A stretch of DNA of 64,000 nt from Rhizomonospora bruguierae (GCF_018397995.1 NZ_BBQH01000012.1:14144-78143); one strand, 5' to 3'. Positions 1 through 9,000 are shown, numbered from the stretch's first letter. Numbers and translations are program-made. The notes: generated by a model not told the origin, from the sequence alone.

Positions 1-173
1 GGCGCGGCCTGCGCCGCGGCGGCCGGGTTCGCCGGTGTCGGGGTGGGCGCGGCCGCGACGGCCAGCGGTGCCCCGGCCGGAAGCGCCGCGATCAGCACCA
101 CGAGGGCGGCCAGCACCCTGGTGAGACCCCGCGTTGCCACCGCACGCCGGCTTGCCTGCCCATGCTCGCGCAC
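1..173 (-). CDS. Secreted protein, N-terminal fragment cut by the window edge
   Basis: This is a minus-strand reading frame of 57 codons that runs off the left edge. It starts with GTG (173-171) behind a very good ribosome binding site, GGGGGAGGAAC at about 190-177. The start encodes a basic stretch (MREHGQASRRAVATRG), then a hydrophobic core (LAALVVLIAAL) and an Ala-rich cleavage region ending AVAAAP, so it is a classical Sec signal peptide. After that comes a Pro/Thr/Ala-rich segment typical of the mature start of actinobacterial secreted proteins. The mature domain lies outside the window, so the function cannot be named. It diverges from the lipoprotein gene at 395. Confidence 0.7.
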   Translation of the reverse strand, partial: MREHGQASRRAVATRGLTRVLAALVVLIAALPAGAPLAVAAAPTPTPANPAAAAQAA

Positions 174-231
174 GACGTTCCTCCCCCGTTTGTACCGGCA
201 GCCCGCCCGCCGTCGCGGCAGAATGCCATGG

Positions 232-337
232 CGGGTGGCCGCCCGTCCAGGCGGGGCGGCCACCCGTGCGAAAGTCGCGGTTACTCACGCGCGGGAGCCC
301 ACCCCGGGTTCCATGCCGGCGGCACAACTCCGCCGGC
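232..337. other. Two strong hairpins in the divergent intergenic region
   Basis: The 221-nt gap between the divergent genes at 173 and 395 contains two perfect inverted repeats. The first pairs 232-242 with 256-266 (11 bp, arm core GGGTGGCCGC). The second pairs 315-322 with 330-337 (GCCGGCGG / CCGCCGGC, 7-nt loop). Hairpins upstream of both genes cannot be ordinary terminators for either of them. They could be leader structures or protein sites. No clear -10 or riboswitch family is recognised. Confidence 0.35.
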
Positions 338-394
338 GGATCCATGTGCGCGGCGCCGATGGTCCACTGTGTCCGCCAGGCGTTCGATGGCGGG

Positions 395-1162
395 ATGAGA
401 AGACTCCTGCCGGCCGCGGTCCTGGCCGTCCTCGCCGTCCTCGCCGCCGGGTGCGATTCGTCGGCACCGGCGGCCGGGGCCACCGCCGCGCCCACCCCCG
501 CGCCGCAGGCGCGGTGCCTGAAAACCACGCCCTCCACGCCCACCGAGGTGACCACGGAGGACGGCGTGAAGCTCTCGGCCGCCCGCTTCGGCGACGGCGC
601 GCGCGGCGTCGTGCTGCTGCACCAGTCCAACGGCGACCTCTGCGGCTGGTACGACTTCGCCGCCGACCTGGCCGGCACCGGCTACCACGTGCTGGCGGTC
701 GACTTCCGCTGCTTCGGGTTCAGCGGCTGCGCGGACCGGGGCGAGTTCGTGACCGACGCCAAGGCGGCGGTGGCCGCGCTGCGCGCCGCCGGCGCCACCA
801 GGGTGACCCTCATGGGCTCCTCGATCGGCGCGGCGACCGCCCTGGTGGTGGGTGCCCGCGAGCCGGACTCCGTCAACGCGGTGGTGGCGCTCTCGCCGCA
901 CCAGATGTACTTCCGCGCCACCACCGGGGACGGGATCGCCACCCCCTCCGCGGCGAAGGACGCGCTACGGGTGCCGCTGCTGCTCGTGGTCGGTCGCTCC
1001 GACCCGAGTTGCATCTCCGAGGCCGACGGGCAGGCGATCGTGGCCGTGGCACCCACGGAAGGCAAGCGCCTGATCGCGCTCAGCACCGCCACGCACGGCT
1101 GGGACCTGATCCAGGCCGGGGTGGGGGACGACGTCAAAACCTTCCTCGCCGCGAACGGCTAG
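395..1162 (+). CDS. Alpha/beta-hydrolase lipoprotein
   Basis: A 255-aa exported lipoprotein of the alpha/beta-hydrolase fold. The ATG at 395 is chosen because it begins a lipoprotein signal peptide (MRRLLPAAVLAVLAVLAAGC) with lipobox LAAG-C20. Upstream in-frame starts would bury that signal. A Pro/Ala/Thr-rich linker follows to about residue 40. The nucleophile elbow is G-S-S-I-G with Ser143; the likely acid is Asp203 in VVGRSDPS and the likely base His234 in STATHGWD. The order and spacing fit dienelactone-hydrolase-like or acyl-esterase family members. The Ser-Asp-His triad is complete, so it should be active outside the membrane; the substrate is unknown. It is transcribed alone and ends at a terminator hairpin shared with glnE. 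Confidence 0.85.
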   Translation: MRRLLPAAVLAVLAVLAAGCDSSAPAAGATAAPTPAPQARCLKTTPSTPTEVTTEDGVKLSAARFGDGARGVVLLHQSNGDLCGWYDFAADLAGTGYHVLAVDFRCFGFSGCADRGEFVTDAKAAVAALRAAGATRVTLMGSSIGAATALVVGAREPDSVNAVVALSPHQMYFRATTGDGIATPSAAKDALRVPLLLVVGRSDPSCISEADGQAIVAVAPTEGKRLIALSTATHGWDLIQAGVGDDVKTFLAANG

Positions 1163-1180
1163 CGGCCAGCCAGCCGGGCA

Positions 1181-1210
1181 GCCGTCCAGGCAGCGCGACG
1201 CCTGGACGGC
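1181..1210. terminator. Bidirectional hairpin between convergent genes
   Basis: A perfect 11-bp stem (1181-1191 with 1200-1210, arm GCCGTCCAGGC) and an 8-nt loop fills the 67-nt gap between the 3' ends of the hydrolase gene and glnE. There is no U-tract, as is usual in high-GC actinobacteria. Position and symmetry support use in both directions. Confidence 0.7.
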
Positions 1211-1229
1211 CCCGGCCGGCGAAGCCGCG

Positions 1230-4200
1230 TCACTCGTAGAAGACGCGCTCGATCGCGGCCCGGCACCGGCGGGCGGTGCGCAGGTACAGGTCGACGAATT
1301 CGCCCGGGCCCTCGACCGCCGCCTCCCCGGGTCGCGGCCACCGGCGCGGGCCGCCGGTACGCGACGGCAGGTGCGCCTCGGGCCCATCGAGCAGGAGGAC
1401 CACACCGGCCAACTCCTGGCCGTGCCGGGGCAACTGGTCCAGGGGGCGGCCCCGGACCAGGGTCAGCGCGTTGCGGACCCGGGACGCCAGCGTCCACCCG
1501 TCGGCCAGCGCGGCGGCGTCGGCCCGGTCGACCAGGCCGGCGGCCCGGGCGGCGGCGAGCGCCTCCAGCGTGCGGGTCGTGCGCAGGCCGGGCAGCCGGT
1601 GACCGTGCCGCAACTGGAGCAGTTGGACGGTCCACTCCACATCGGCCAGGCCACCCTGGCCGAGCTTGGTGTGCATGGCCCGGTCGGCGCTGCGCGGCAG
1701 GCGTTCCGCGTCCACCCGCGCCTTGATCCGGCGGATTTCCACGATCTGCTCGCGGCCCGGCCCGCCGGCCGGGTAGCGCACCCGGTCGGCCAGGGCGAGG
1801 AACTCGGCGCCGAGGTCGGCGTCCCCGCACACGTGGCGGGCGCGCAGCAGCGCCTGCGACTCCCACACTCTCGACCAGCGCGCGTAGTACGCCCGGTACG
1901 CGGCGAGGCTGCGCACCAGCGGCCCCTGCCGGCCCTCCGGGCGCAGGTCCGCGTCGACCCCGAGGGGCGGGTCCGGTGCGGGCATCCCGAGCAGCGTGCG
2001 CAGCCGCTCGGCGATCGCGTGCGCCACCCCGCTGGCCGCGTCCTCCGCCACGCCGGGCGGCGGCTCGTACACGAACAGCACGTCCGCGTCCGACGGGTAG
2101 CTCATCTCGTACCCGCCGAGCCGGCCCATGCCGATGACGGCGAACCGCAGGCCGGGCATGGCCCGCGCCGCACCGGCGTCCACGGTGGCCACCCGCAGCG
2201 CGGCGGCGAGGGTCGCGTCGGTGACGGCGGACAGCGCGTCGCCGACGGCGAACACGTCGATCGGCGCGGCCGGGGCGAGCGTGCCGGCGGTGCTCAGCGC
2301 GTCCGCGCAGGCGATCCGGAACAGCTCGCGGCGACGCTGCGCCCGGACGGCGCGGATCGCCGCCCCCGGGTCGGGCTCGCCCTCCAGGTGCCGGGCGGCG
2401 GCCGCGATGAAGCCGTCGGTCAGCGCGGCCACCGGGCGCGGGGTCAGCTCCGCGTCGTCGGCGAGCAGGCGCAGCGCCTCCGGGTCCCGGGTCAGCAGGT
2501 CGGTCACGTACCGGGACAGCCCCAGCAGCCGCGCCAGCCGCAGCGCCACCGGCCCCTCGTCGCGCAGCAGCCGCAGGTACCACGGGGTGCTGCCGAGCTT
2601 CTCGGAGACCTGGCGGTAGGCCAGCAGCCCGCGGTCCGGTTCGGGGGCGTCGGCGAACTCGGCCAGCAGCACCGGCAGCAGCGTCCGCTGGATGGCGGCG
2701 GTGCGCGAGACGCCGCCGGTCAGCGCCTCGATGTGCTTGAGCGCGCCGGCCGGCGCGGCGAAGCCGAGCAGTTCCAGCCGGCGCCGCGCCTGGGTGGACG
2801 AGAGCCGCAACTGGTTCGCCGGCACCCGGGCCACCGCCTCCAGCAGCGGCCGGTACAGCAGCTTGGCGTGCAGCCGGCGGACCTCGGCGGCGTGCGCCAC
2901 CCAGTCGGCCCGGAACGCCTCGACCGCCTCCCGGCCGGGCAGCGCCGAATACCCGAGGGACTGCGCCAGCCAGCGCAACGCGGCCGGATCCTGGGGTACC
3001 AGGTGGGTGCGGTGGAGCCGCTGGAGCTGGAGCCGGTGCTCCACCGAGCGCAGGAACCGGTACCCGCGCACCAGCGCCTCGCCGTCCTGCCGGCCCACGT
3101 AGCCGCCGGCCACCAGTGCGCGCAGCGCGGCGAGCGTGCCCGGTTCGCGCAGCGACTCGTCCGCCCGGCCGTGCACGAGCTGGAGCAACTGCACGGCGAA
3201 CTCGATGTCCCGCAGGCCGCCCGGGCCGCGCTTGATCTCCCGGGGCAGCTCCCTCGGCGGCACGTTCTCGATGATCCGGCGACGCATCGCCCGCACGTCC
3301 TCGACCGCCTCCGGGCGCTCCGCGGCCGTCCATACCAGAGGCTGAAGCTGCTCGATCCACTCCCCGGCCAGGTCGAGGTCGCCCGCCGCCGGGCGGGCCT
3401 TCAGCAGCGCCTGGAACTCCCACGTGCGGGCCCACCGGCGGTAGTACGCGGCGTGGCTGGCCAGCGTGCGGACCAGTGGGCCCCGGCTGCCCTCGGGGCG
3501 CAGCGCCGCGTCCACCTGCCACGCCACCTGGCCGCAGATCTCGATCAGCCGCGCCGCCACGGTGGTCGCGGGCGTCAGGTCCGCATCGGACCGTGCGACG
3601 AAGATGACGTCCACATCGGATACATAGTTCAGCTCGTTGCCGCCGCACTTGCCCATCGCCACGACCGCCAGCGCCGGCGGAGCCGGCGTGGGCAACTCGC
3701 CCACCGCCACGTCGTACGCGGCGCGCAGGGTCGCGTCCGCGAGCGCGGACAGCGCGGCCATGGTCTGCTCCAGGCGGCGCCCGCCGGTCAGGTCCGCCGC
3801 CGCGATGCGCAGCAGCGAACGCCGGTACGCGCGGCGCAGTCCGGGTACCGCCGTCAGGTCGCCCGCGAGCGCGCCGTCGGCGGTCGGGGTGAGCTCGTCC
3901 GGCCCGGACTCGACCGCGCGCCAGTCGCCGGGGTTGGCCACCAGGTGATCGCCGAGCGCCGACGAGGCACCCAGCACGGCGATCAGGCGGCGGCGCAGCC
4001 CGGCATCGTCGCGGAGCGCGGCGAGCAGCCGCTCCCGCCCGCCCGCCCCGGCCCGACGGCCGGCGGCGGCGAGGCGGTGCAGTTGGCGCAGCGCCAGATC
4101 GGGGTCGGCCGACCGGGAGAGCGCCACCAGGATCTCCGCCGCGCCCGGATCGGCGGGCTCCTGCGCGGCGGCGTCCCACAGCCCCAGGCCGTCCGGGCCG

Positions 4201-4280
4201 ACCAGGCCCACCGGCGCCGGGCCGGCGCTGACCCCCAGCCCGTACCGGGCGAGCCGCCCCGTCGCACCGGGCCTCGTCAT
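1230..4280 (-). CDS. glnE: Bifunctional glutamine synthetase adenylyltransferase/deadenylyltransferase
   Basis: A 1016-aa GlnE, the normal family length, that adds and removes AMP on glutamine synthetase in response to nitrogen state. Two nucleotidyltransferase half-domains are visible. The N-terminal one has GKCGGNELNYVSDVDVIFV (GG...DxD metal site) with the partner motif DAALRPEGSRGPLVR. The C-terminal one has GMGRLGGYEMSYPSDADVLF followed by DADLRPEGRQGPLVR. Helical GlnE linker segments follow each. The ATG at 4280 lies 10 nt past the stop of the amidotransferase gene with GAGG as ribosome site, so the pair is probably co-transcribed. glnA2 lies 3.3 kb upstream on the same strand, the usual actinobacterial neighbourhood. 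No frame disruption is seen. Confidence 0.96.
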   Translation of the reverse strand: MTRPGATGRLARYGLGVSAGPAPVGLVGPDGLGLWDAAAQEPADPGAAEILVALSRSADPDLALRQLHRLAAAGRRAGAGGRERLLAALRDDAGLRRRLIAVLGASSALGDHLVANPGDWRAVESGPDELTPTADGALAGDLTAVPGLRRAYRRSLLRIAAADLTGGRRLEQTMAALSALADATLRAAYDVAVGELPTPAPPALAVVAMGKCGGNELNYVSDVDVIFVARSDADLTPATTVAARLIEICGQVAWQVDAALRPEGSRGPLVRTLASHAAYYRRWARTWEFQALLKARPAAGDLDLAGEWIEQLQPLVWTAAERPEAVEDVRAMRRRIIENVPPRELPREIKRGPGGLRDIEFAVQLLQLVHGRADESLREPGTLAALRALVAGGYVGRQDGEALVRGYRFLRSVEHRLQLQRLHRTHLVPQDPAALRWLAQSLGYSALPGREAVEAFRADWVAHAAEVRRLHAKLLYRPLLEAVARVPANQLRLSSTQARRRLELLGFAAPAGALKHIEALTGGVSRTAAIQRTLLPVLLAEFADAPEPDRGLLAYRQVSEKLGSTPWYLRLLRDEGPVALRLARLLGLSRYVTDLLTRDPEALRLLADDAELTPRPVAALTDGFIAAAARHLEGEPDPGAAIRAVRAQRRRELFRIACADALSTAGTLAPAAPIDVFAVGDALSAVTDATLAAALRVATVDAGAARAMPGLRFAVIGMGRLGGYEMSYPSDADVLFVYEPPPGVAEDAASGVAHAIAERLRTLLGMPAPDPPLGVDADLRPEGRQGPLVRSLAAYRAYYARWSRVWESQALLRARHVCGDADLGAEFLALADRVRYPAGGPGREQIVEIRRIKARVDAERLPRSADRAMHTKLGQGGLADVEWTVQLLQLRHGHRLPGLRTTRTLEALAAARAAGLVDRADAAALADGWTLASRVRNALTLVRGRPLDQLPRHGQELAGVVLLLDGPEAHLPSRTGGPRRWPRPGEAAVEGPGEFVDLYLRTARRCRAAIERVFYE

Positions 4281-4290
4281 CGCTGCCTCG

Positions 4291-5058
4291 TCACGAACCC
4301 AGCAGCGGCAGCGTGCGGCGGGGCGTCTGCTCGTCGCCCCCACCGAGGGCGAGCTGGGCGAACCGGTACGCGAACGGCTGCCAGATCTCCTCCACCTCGG
4401 CCATCAGCGCGTCGCAGGCGGCGACCAGCTCGTCCGGGTCGATGCCCAACTCGGCCAGCACACCGCCCTCGGCGGCCGCCCAGCCGGCCAGCATCGGGGT
4501 GTCGCACTCGATGTGGAACTGCGTGCCCCACGCCCGGTCGCCCAGCCGGAACGCCTGCACCGGGTACCGGGTGGAGGTCGCCAGCAGCACCGCGTTCGGC
4601 GGCAGCTCGGTGATCTCGTCGACGTGCCACTGGAACACGTCCGGCAGGAACGGGACCCGCTGCCAGAGCGGGTCGGTCTCGGCCGCGTCCCGCCGGGCCA
4701 CCAGGCCCGGGCCGATCTCCGGACCGGCGGCACTGCGCTCCACCGTCCCGTTGTGCGCCGTGGCCAGCAGCTGCCCGCCCAGGCAGACCCCGAGCGTGGG
4801 TACCCGCTCCCGGACCGCGCGGCGCAGCAGCCGCTCCAGCGCCGGGAACCAGGGGGCGCCGGGCGGGTATGCGTGCTGCTCCCCGCCCATCACCACCAGC
4901 GCGGTGTACCCCGCCAGGTCCGCCGGGACCGCCTCGCCGGCGTGCGGGCGCACCACGGCCAGCGGCAGCCCCGCATCGGCCAGCCACTCCCCCAGCCGCC
5001 CCGCCGGATCGGTCGGGTCGTTCTCGATCACCAGCGCGGGTGCCACCTGTCCAGCCAC
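4291..5058 (-). CDS. Class I glutamine amidotransferase (type 1)
   Basis: A 255-aa stand-alone glutamine amidotransferase domain. The nucleophile motif LGVCLGGQL has Cys92. The second conserved block is QWHVDEI, and the catalytic His-Glu pair is in TQFHIECD. Free-standing members of this family often act as gamma-glutamyl hydrolases or glutaminase-like enzymes, and misannotation as GMP synthase subunit is common; none of the GuaA signature regions is present. The GTG start at 5058 is placed by a TAGCCT -10 box 6 nt upstream, implying a leaderless mRNA. It is followed 10 nt later by glnE, which suggests a nitrogen or glutamine-related role, but the substrate is not deducible. Confidence 0.85.
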   Translation of the reverse strand: MAGQVAPALVIENDPTDPAGRLGEWLADAGLPLAVVRPHAGEAVPADLAGYTALVVMGGEQHAYPPGAPWFPALERLLRRAVRERVPTLGVCLGGQLLATAHNGTVERSAAGPEIGPGLVARRDAAETDPLWQRVPFLPDVFQWHVDEITELPPNAVLLATSTRYPVQAFRLGDRAWGTQFHIECDTPMLAGWAAAEGGVLAELGIDPDELVAACDALMAEVEEIWQPFAYRFAQLALGGGDEQTPRRTLPLLGS

Positions 5059-5090
5059 CCGTCGAGGCTAGCCGGTTACCCTCGGCCCTG
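5059..5090. promoter_or_regulatory. Back-to-back leaderless promoters
   Basis: Only 32 bp separate the divergent starts at 5058 and 5091. A minus-strand -10 box TAGCCT occupies 5070-5065, 6 nt from the GTG. A plus-strand -10 box TACCCT occupies 5077-5082, 8 nt from the ATG. Both mRNAs would begin at or next to the start codon. The two polymerases would compete for the same DNA, so the two genes are probably reciprocally expressed; that last point is inference. Confidence 0.65.
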
Positions 5091-6035
5091 ATGAGTGACG
5101 TTGCCGGTGCCGAAGCCCCCGTGCGCCCGGCCGCCCTGCGGCCCGGCGACACCGTCATGTTGGTCTCCCCCTCCGGGCCGACCAGCCCCGAGCGGATCGC
5201 CCGCGGGCTGGAACTGCTCGCCGCCTGGGGGCTGACCCCGAAGCTGGGGCCGAACGCCTACGGCCGGCACGGCTTCCTGGCCGGCACCGACGACCTGCGC
5301 CTCGCCGACCTGAACGCCGCCCTCGCCGACCCGCGGGTCCGCGGGATCATCTGCACCCGGGGCGGCTACGGGGCGCAGCGCGTCGTGGACGCCCTCGACA
5401 TGACCGCCGCCCGCCGGGACCCGAAGGTCGTGGTCGGCTTCTCCGACATCACCGCGCTCCAACTGGCCCTCTGGCGCGGCGCCCGGCTCGCCACCCTGCA
5501 CGGCCCGACGATGGGCTGGGACGACGCCCGCCTGCCGGCCGGCTCCGCGGACTCGCTGCGCGCCGCCCTCACCACCACCGAGCCGGCGGTGATCCGCCCG
5601 GTCCCCGCCGAGGAGACCGCCGCGGTCGGGGTACCGGGGCCGCCGGTCACCGGCACGCTGCTCGGCGGCAACCTCTCGCTGCTGGTCTCCTCGATCGGCA
5701 CCCCCGACCTGCCCGACCTGACCGGCGCGATCCTGCTCCTCGAAGAGGTCGACGAGCCCTCGTACAAGGTCGACCGGATGCTGACCCACCTGCGCCGGGC
5801 GGGCGTGCTGTCGGGCCTGGCCGGCGTGGCGATCGGCCAGTTCACCGGGTGCGGCGACAACTGGGGCATGCCGGTCGCCGCCGTGCTCACCGACCGGCTC
5901 GGCGACCTGGGCGTACCGGTGCTGGGCGGCCTCCCGGTCGGCCACGGCCCCGCCCAGGTGACGGTGGGGGTGGGCGTCCCGGCGACGCTGGACGTGGCGG
6001 CGGGCACCCTGACCGTCGAGCCCGCCGTCCGCTGA
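5091..6035 (+). CDS. LD-carboxypeptidase, peptidase family S66
   Basis: A 314-aa S66 serine peptidase (LdcA/MccF family), which cuts the amide bond between an L- and a D-residue in peptidoglycan tetrapeptides or related peptides. The nucleophile region is VVGFSDITALQLA, the Glu is in LLLEEVDEPSYK, and the His is near the C-terminus in GLPVGHGP, so the Ser-Glu-His triad is complete. The GGYGAQRV block before the serine is also diagnostic. No signal peptide is present, so it is cytoplasmic and fits cell wall recycling. The ATG at 5091 follows a TACCCT -10 box by 8 nt (leaderless). It is a single gene ending before a palindromic element. Confidence 0.9.
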   Translation: MSDVAGAEAPVRPAALRPGDTVMLVSPSGPTSPERIARGLELLAAWGLTPKLGPNAYGRHGFLAGTDDLRLADLNAALADPRVRGIICTRGGYGAQRVVDALDMTAARRDPKVVVGFSDITALQLALWRGARLATLHGPTMGWDDARLPAGSADSLRAALTTTEPAVIRPVPAEETAAVGVPGPPVTGTLLGGNLSLLVSSIGTPDLPDLTGAILLLEEVDEPSYKVDRMLTHLRRAGVLSGLAGVAIGQFTGCGDNWGMPVAAVLTDRLGDLGVPVLGGLPVGHGPAQVTVGVGVPATLDVAAGTLTVEPAVR

Positions 6036-6082
6036 CCACCGGCCGATCGGGCCGCGCACTTCATCGCACGCGGACAGACCAC

Positions 6083-6133
6083 GAGATCTTGGTATAGACA
6101 CGCCGATGTATGGACAGATCCGTACCAGGATCG
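6083..6133. repeat. Dispersed palindromic element, copy A
   Basis: A stem pairs GATCTTGGTA (6085-6094) with TACCAGGATC (6123-6132), with one G-T pair. The central part contains ACACGCCG and a CAGATC segment. The same layout and much of the same sequence recur at 28119-28166. Both copies lie in the gap between two convergent genes, so a transcription-terminating role is likely. It resembles REP-type or MITE-like elements, but no target duplication is visible. Confidence 0.7.
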
Positions 6134-6150
6134 CTGGGCGCCGCGAGCGC

Positions 6151-6879
6151 TCAGGCGGCCCGGCGCAGCGGCGCCGGAGGGGATGCGGGGACGGGGAAGT
6201 CCGCCGGTGTCAGCGACCGGACCGGGGCGGTCTCCTCCATGACCTCGCCGCGCCGCAGGCGGTCGGTGCGGAACACCCGGGGTGCCCCGCGAAGCCGGCA
6301 CCAGGCCAGCAGGTACCCGTGCTCGCCCTGGTCGCTGAGCGCGACCGGCTCCACGCAGCGCTCGGTGAGGGTTCCCGCGCCGTCCGCGTAGCCGATGCGC
6401 AGCACCCGGTGCTCCCGCAGCGCCCGCTCCACGGCCGGCGGGACGGCGCCGGGAACGGCCCCGGAGGCCGCCGGAACGCTCGCGGGGGCCGCGGGCGGCT
6501 GGCCGGTGCGGGCGGCCAGGTGGCGGGCGGCGTCGGCGTCGCCGGGCGGCATGACGGCGGCGAGCTTGCGCAGCGCGGAGCGCGCCGCCGCGGCGAGCGG
6601 CTCGCTGCCCAGCCGGTGCAGGGCGACGGACATGGCCAGCGCCTCGGCGGGCGTGACGTTGAGCGGATGGAGGGTGAAGGAGCGCTCCAGCACGTACCCG
6701 CCGGAGCGGCCGGAGACGGCGTAGATGGGGACCCCGGAACTCTGCAGCGCGTTCACGTCCCGCTCGACGGTCCGGGTCGAGACCTCGAACCGCCGGGCCA
6801 GCCAGCGCGCGCTACGGGGCCGGGGCGCCACCGCACGCAACTCCTCCACCAGCGCGGACAGCCGATCCCTACGACTCAT
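6151..6879 (-). CDS. WYL-domain transcriptional regulator (YafY-like)
   Basis: A 242-aa HTH regulator. The N-terminus is a DeoR-type winged helix (SARWLARRFEVSTRTVERDV, then residues ending SGRSGGYVLE). The C-terminal half is a WYL domain (IGYADG..., ending with ...CRLRGAPRVFRTDRLRR), a ligand-binding fold that senses nucleic acid or small molecules in other members. The start at MSRRDRL (6879) is preferred because TATGGT lies exactly 7 nt upstream; a start at 6891 would overlap the -10 box. The adjacent acetyltransferase gene ends just upstream, but the gap carries this gene's own promoter. The target genes are unknown. Confidence 0.85.
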   Translation of the reverse strand: MSRRDRLSALVEELRAVAPRPRSARWLARRFEVSTRTVERDVNALQSSGVPIYAVSGRSGGYVLERSFTLHPLNVTPAEALAMSVALHRLGSEPLAAAARSALRKLAAVMPPGDADAARHLAARTGQPPAAPASVPAASGAVPGAVPPAVERALREHRVLRIGYADGAGTLTERCVEPVALSDQGEHGYLLAWCRLRGAPRVFRTDRLRRGEVMEETAPVRSLTPADFPVPASPPAPLRRAA

Positions 6880-6920
6880 ACCCCGCACCATACGAGCCCC
6901 CTACGACGAACCCACCCCCC

Positions 6921-7586
6921 TCAATCGTCTGACATCCCGTACGCGAACCATCCCCGCTCGGCGAACCCGGCCGCCTCGGCGACCCGGGCGGACGCGTGGT
7001 TGTCCAGGGCGTGCAGGTACGTGGGGATGCCCCGCTCGTCCAGGATCCGCCGGGCGGCCTGCGCGACCAGCGCGCGGGCCAGTCCCCGGCCCCGGGCGGC
7101 GGGTTCGGTGCCGACGGAGATCTCCCGCCCGTACCCGTCGTGCCGCTTGATCCCGACGCCCGCCAGGTACCGCCCGGTCTCCGGGTCGGTGGCGACGAGC
7201 ACGCCGCCGTTGAACGGCTTGAGCCAGGGCGGCACCACCGGGTCGGCGGTGGACGTCCAGACGCCGGCGTCGGGCAGCGGGGCCGGCGCGGTGGTCCAGC
7301 GGAACGCAGCGCGAAAGAGGGGGCCGTCCCGGCCGACGGCGGCGGGCACCCGCGCCAGGGCCTCGTCGAGCGGGCGCCCCTGGACGGTGGCGCGCACCGC
7401 GCCGACCCGCTCGCGGCGGACCGACAGGAGCACGTCGGCGTCGTGGCCGACCCCGACGAGCGGGCGGACTCGGCCGTCCCACGCCGGCACGGCGCGCCGC
7501 CCGGAGCCGACCACGTCGAGCCCGCCGCGCGGCGGCCACTGGCCCAGCCAGCAGACCAGGTGCAGAAACAGCCGCCGGTCGATCAT
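6921..7586 (-). CDS. GNAT-family N-acetyltransferase
   Basis: A 221-aa protein with a C-terminal GNAT domain. The acetyl-CoA pyrophosphate loop is visible as EPAARGRGLARALVAQAAR (motif A), followed by the C-terminal ALDNHASARVAEAAGF segment typical of the fold. The N-terminal 120 residues are poorly conserved and probably shape the acceptor site. The ATG lies 15 nt after the glnA2 stop without a strong ribosome site, so it is likely transcribed with glnA2 and translated by coupling. Acceptor unknown; a link to glutamine metabolism is only suggested by position. Confidence 0.8.
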   Translation of the reverse strand: MIDRRLFLHLVCWLGQWPPRGGLDVVGSGRRAVPAWDGRVRPLVGVGHDADVLLSVRRERVGAVRATVQGRPLDEALARVPAAVGRDGPLFRAAFRWTTAPAPLPDAGVWTSTADPVVPPWLKPFNGGVLVATDPETGRYLAGVGIKRHDGYGREISVGTEPAARGRGLARALVAQAARRILDERGIPTYLHALDNHASARVAEAAGFAERGWFAYGMSDD

Positions 7587-7601
7587 CGTGGAGCGGGCGG
7601 G

Positions 7602-8954
7602 TTACAGGGCGCCGAGGTAGCGCTGCCGCTCGTACGGGGTGACCTCGCGGCGGTACGCCTCCCATTCGGCGCTCTTGTTGCGCAGGAAGAAGTCGAACAC
7701 GTGCTCGCCCAGCACCTCGGCGACCAGTTCCGAGGAGGCCATCACGTCGATCGCCTCGGAGAGGTTCTCCGGCAGCGTGTCGTACCCCATCGCCTTGCGC
7801 TCGGCCGAGCTGAGCGACCACACGTCGTCCTCGGCGCCCGGCGGTAACTCGTACCCCTGCTCGATGCCCTTGAGACCGGCGCCGAGCAGGAGCGCGAAGG
7901 CCAGGTACGGGTTGCAGGCCGAGTCCAGCGAGCGGACCTCGACCCGGGCCGAGTTGGGCTTGCCGTAGGCCGGCACCCGGACCAGGGCGGAGCGGTTCAG
8001 GTGACCCCAGCACACGTACGCGGGCGACTCGGTGATCCGGTCGAGCAGCGGCTGCGGGAACAGCCGCTTGTACGAGTTGACCCACTGGTTGGTGACCGCG
8101 GTGAACTCGCGGGCGTGCACGAGCAGCCCGGCGATGAACGCGCGGGCGACCTTCGACAGCTTCATCGGGTCGTCGGCGTCGTGGAACGCGTTGCGTTCGC
8201 CCTCGAACAGCGACAGGTGGGTGTGCATGCCACTGCCGGGCTGGTCGGTGAAGGGCTTGGGCATGAACGTGGCGCGCACGCCGTGGGTGATCGCCACCTC
8301 CTTGACCACATGCCGGAACGTCATGACGTTGTCGGCGGTGGTGAGCGCGTCGGCGTACCGCAGGTCGATCTCCTGCTGGCCGGGGGCGACCTCGTGGTGG
8401 CTGAACTCGACGGAGATGCCGATCCGCTCCAGCGCCAGCACCGCCTGCCGGCGGAAGTCGCGCGCGACGGAGTGGGTGGTGTGCTCGAAGTACCCGCCGG
8501 CGTCCACCGGCCTGGGCACCGAGCCGTCCAGCGGGCCGTCCTCGACGAGGAAGAACTCGATCTCGGGGTGGGTGTAGAAGGTGAAGCCCTTCTCCGCCGC
8601 CCGGGACAGGGCCCGGCGCAGCACGTGCCGCGGGTCCGCCCAGGAGGGCGTGCCGTCGGGTTGGAGGATGTCGCAGAACATCCGGGCGGACTCGCCGCTG
8701 GCCCCGCCCTCGAACGGGAAGACCTGGAAGGTCGTGGGGTCGGGCATGGCCACCATGTCGGACTCGTACACCCGGGCGAAGCCCTCGATGGCGGAGCCGT
8801 CGAAGCCGATGCCCTCGTCGAAGGCGGACTCCAGCTCGGCCGGGGCGACCGAGACGCTCTTGAGCGTGCCGAGCACGTCGGTGAACCACAACCGCACGAA
8901 GCGGATGTCCCGCTCTTCCAGCGTGCGGAGCACGAACTCCTGCTGACGGTCCAC
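7602..8954 (-). CDS. glnA2: Glutamine synthetase type I, GlnA2
   Basis: A 450-aa type I glutamine synthetase (ATP + glutamate + ammonia to glutamine), cytoplasmic dodecamer. The N-terminus MDRQQEFVLRTLEERDIRF matches actinobacterial GlnA2 closely, which fixes the GTG at 8954. Visible family blocks are GFDGSAIEGFARV, the metal site HPEIEFFLVE, the ATP-binding PKPFTDQPGSGMHTHLSL and the substrate region RVEVRSLDSACNPYLAFA. The adenylylation tyrosine region reads MGYDTLPENLSEA, which keeps a Tyr but not the canonical NLYDLP context. The linked glnE may or may not act on it. A GlnR-like direct repeat lies 47 bp upstream. Confidence 0.95.
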   Translation of the reverse strand: MDRQQEFVLRTLEERDIRFVRLWFTDVLGTLKSVSVAPAELESAFDEGIGFDGSAIEGFARVYESDMVAMPDPTTFQVFPFEGGASGESARMFCDILQPDGTPSWADPRHVLRRALSRAAEKGFTFYTHPEIEFFLVEDGPLDGSVPRPVDAGGYFEHTTHSVARDFRRQAVLALERIGISVEFSHHEVAPGQQEIDLRYADALTTADNVMTFRHVVKEVAITHGVRATFMPKPFTDQPGSGMHTHLSLFEGERNAFHDADDPMKLSKVARAFIAGLLVHAREFTAVTNQWVNSYKRLFPQPLLDRITESPAYVCWGHLNRSALVRVPAYGKPNSARVEVRSLDSACNPYLAFALLLGAGLKGIEQGYELPPGAEDDVWSLSSAERKAMGYDTLPENLSEAIDVMASSELVAEVLGEHVFDFFLRNKSAEWEAYRREVTPYERQRYLGAL

Positions 8955-9000
8955 TCCCACCCCTCGCCCGGTTGCCCGACGGTCAGTCTCGCCCCGCCTC

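Noticed and set aside
1371-4613. Very long plus-strand frame opposite glnE (over 1000 codons)
   Set aside because: It is the antisense shadow of glnE caused by GC-rich codon bias; it has no domain and extreme Arg/Gln/Gly composition.
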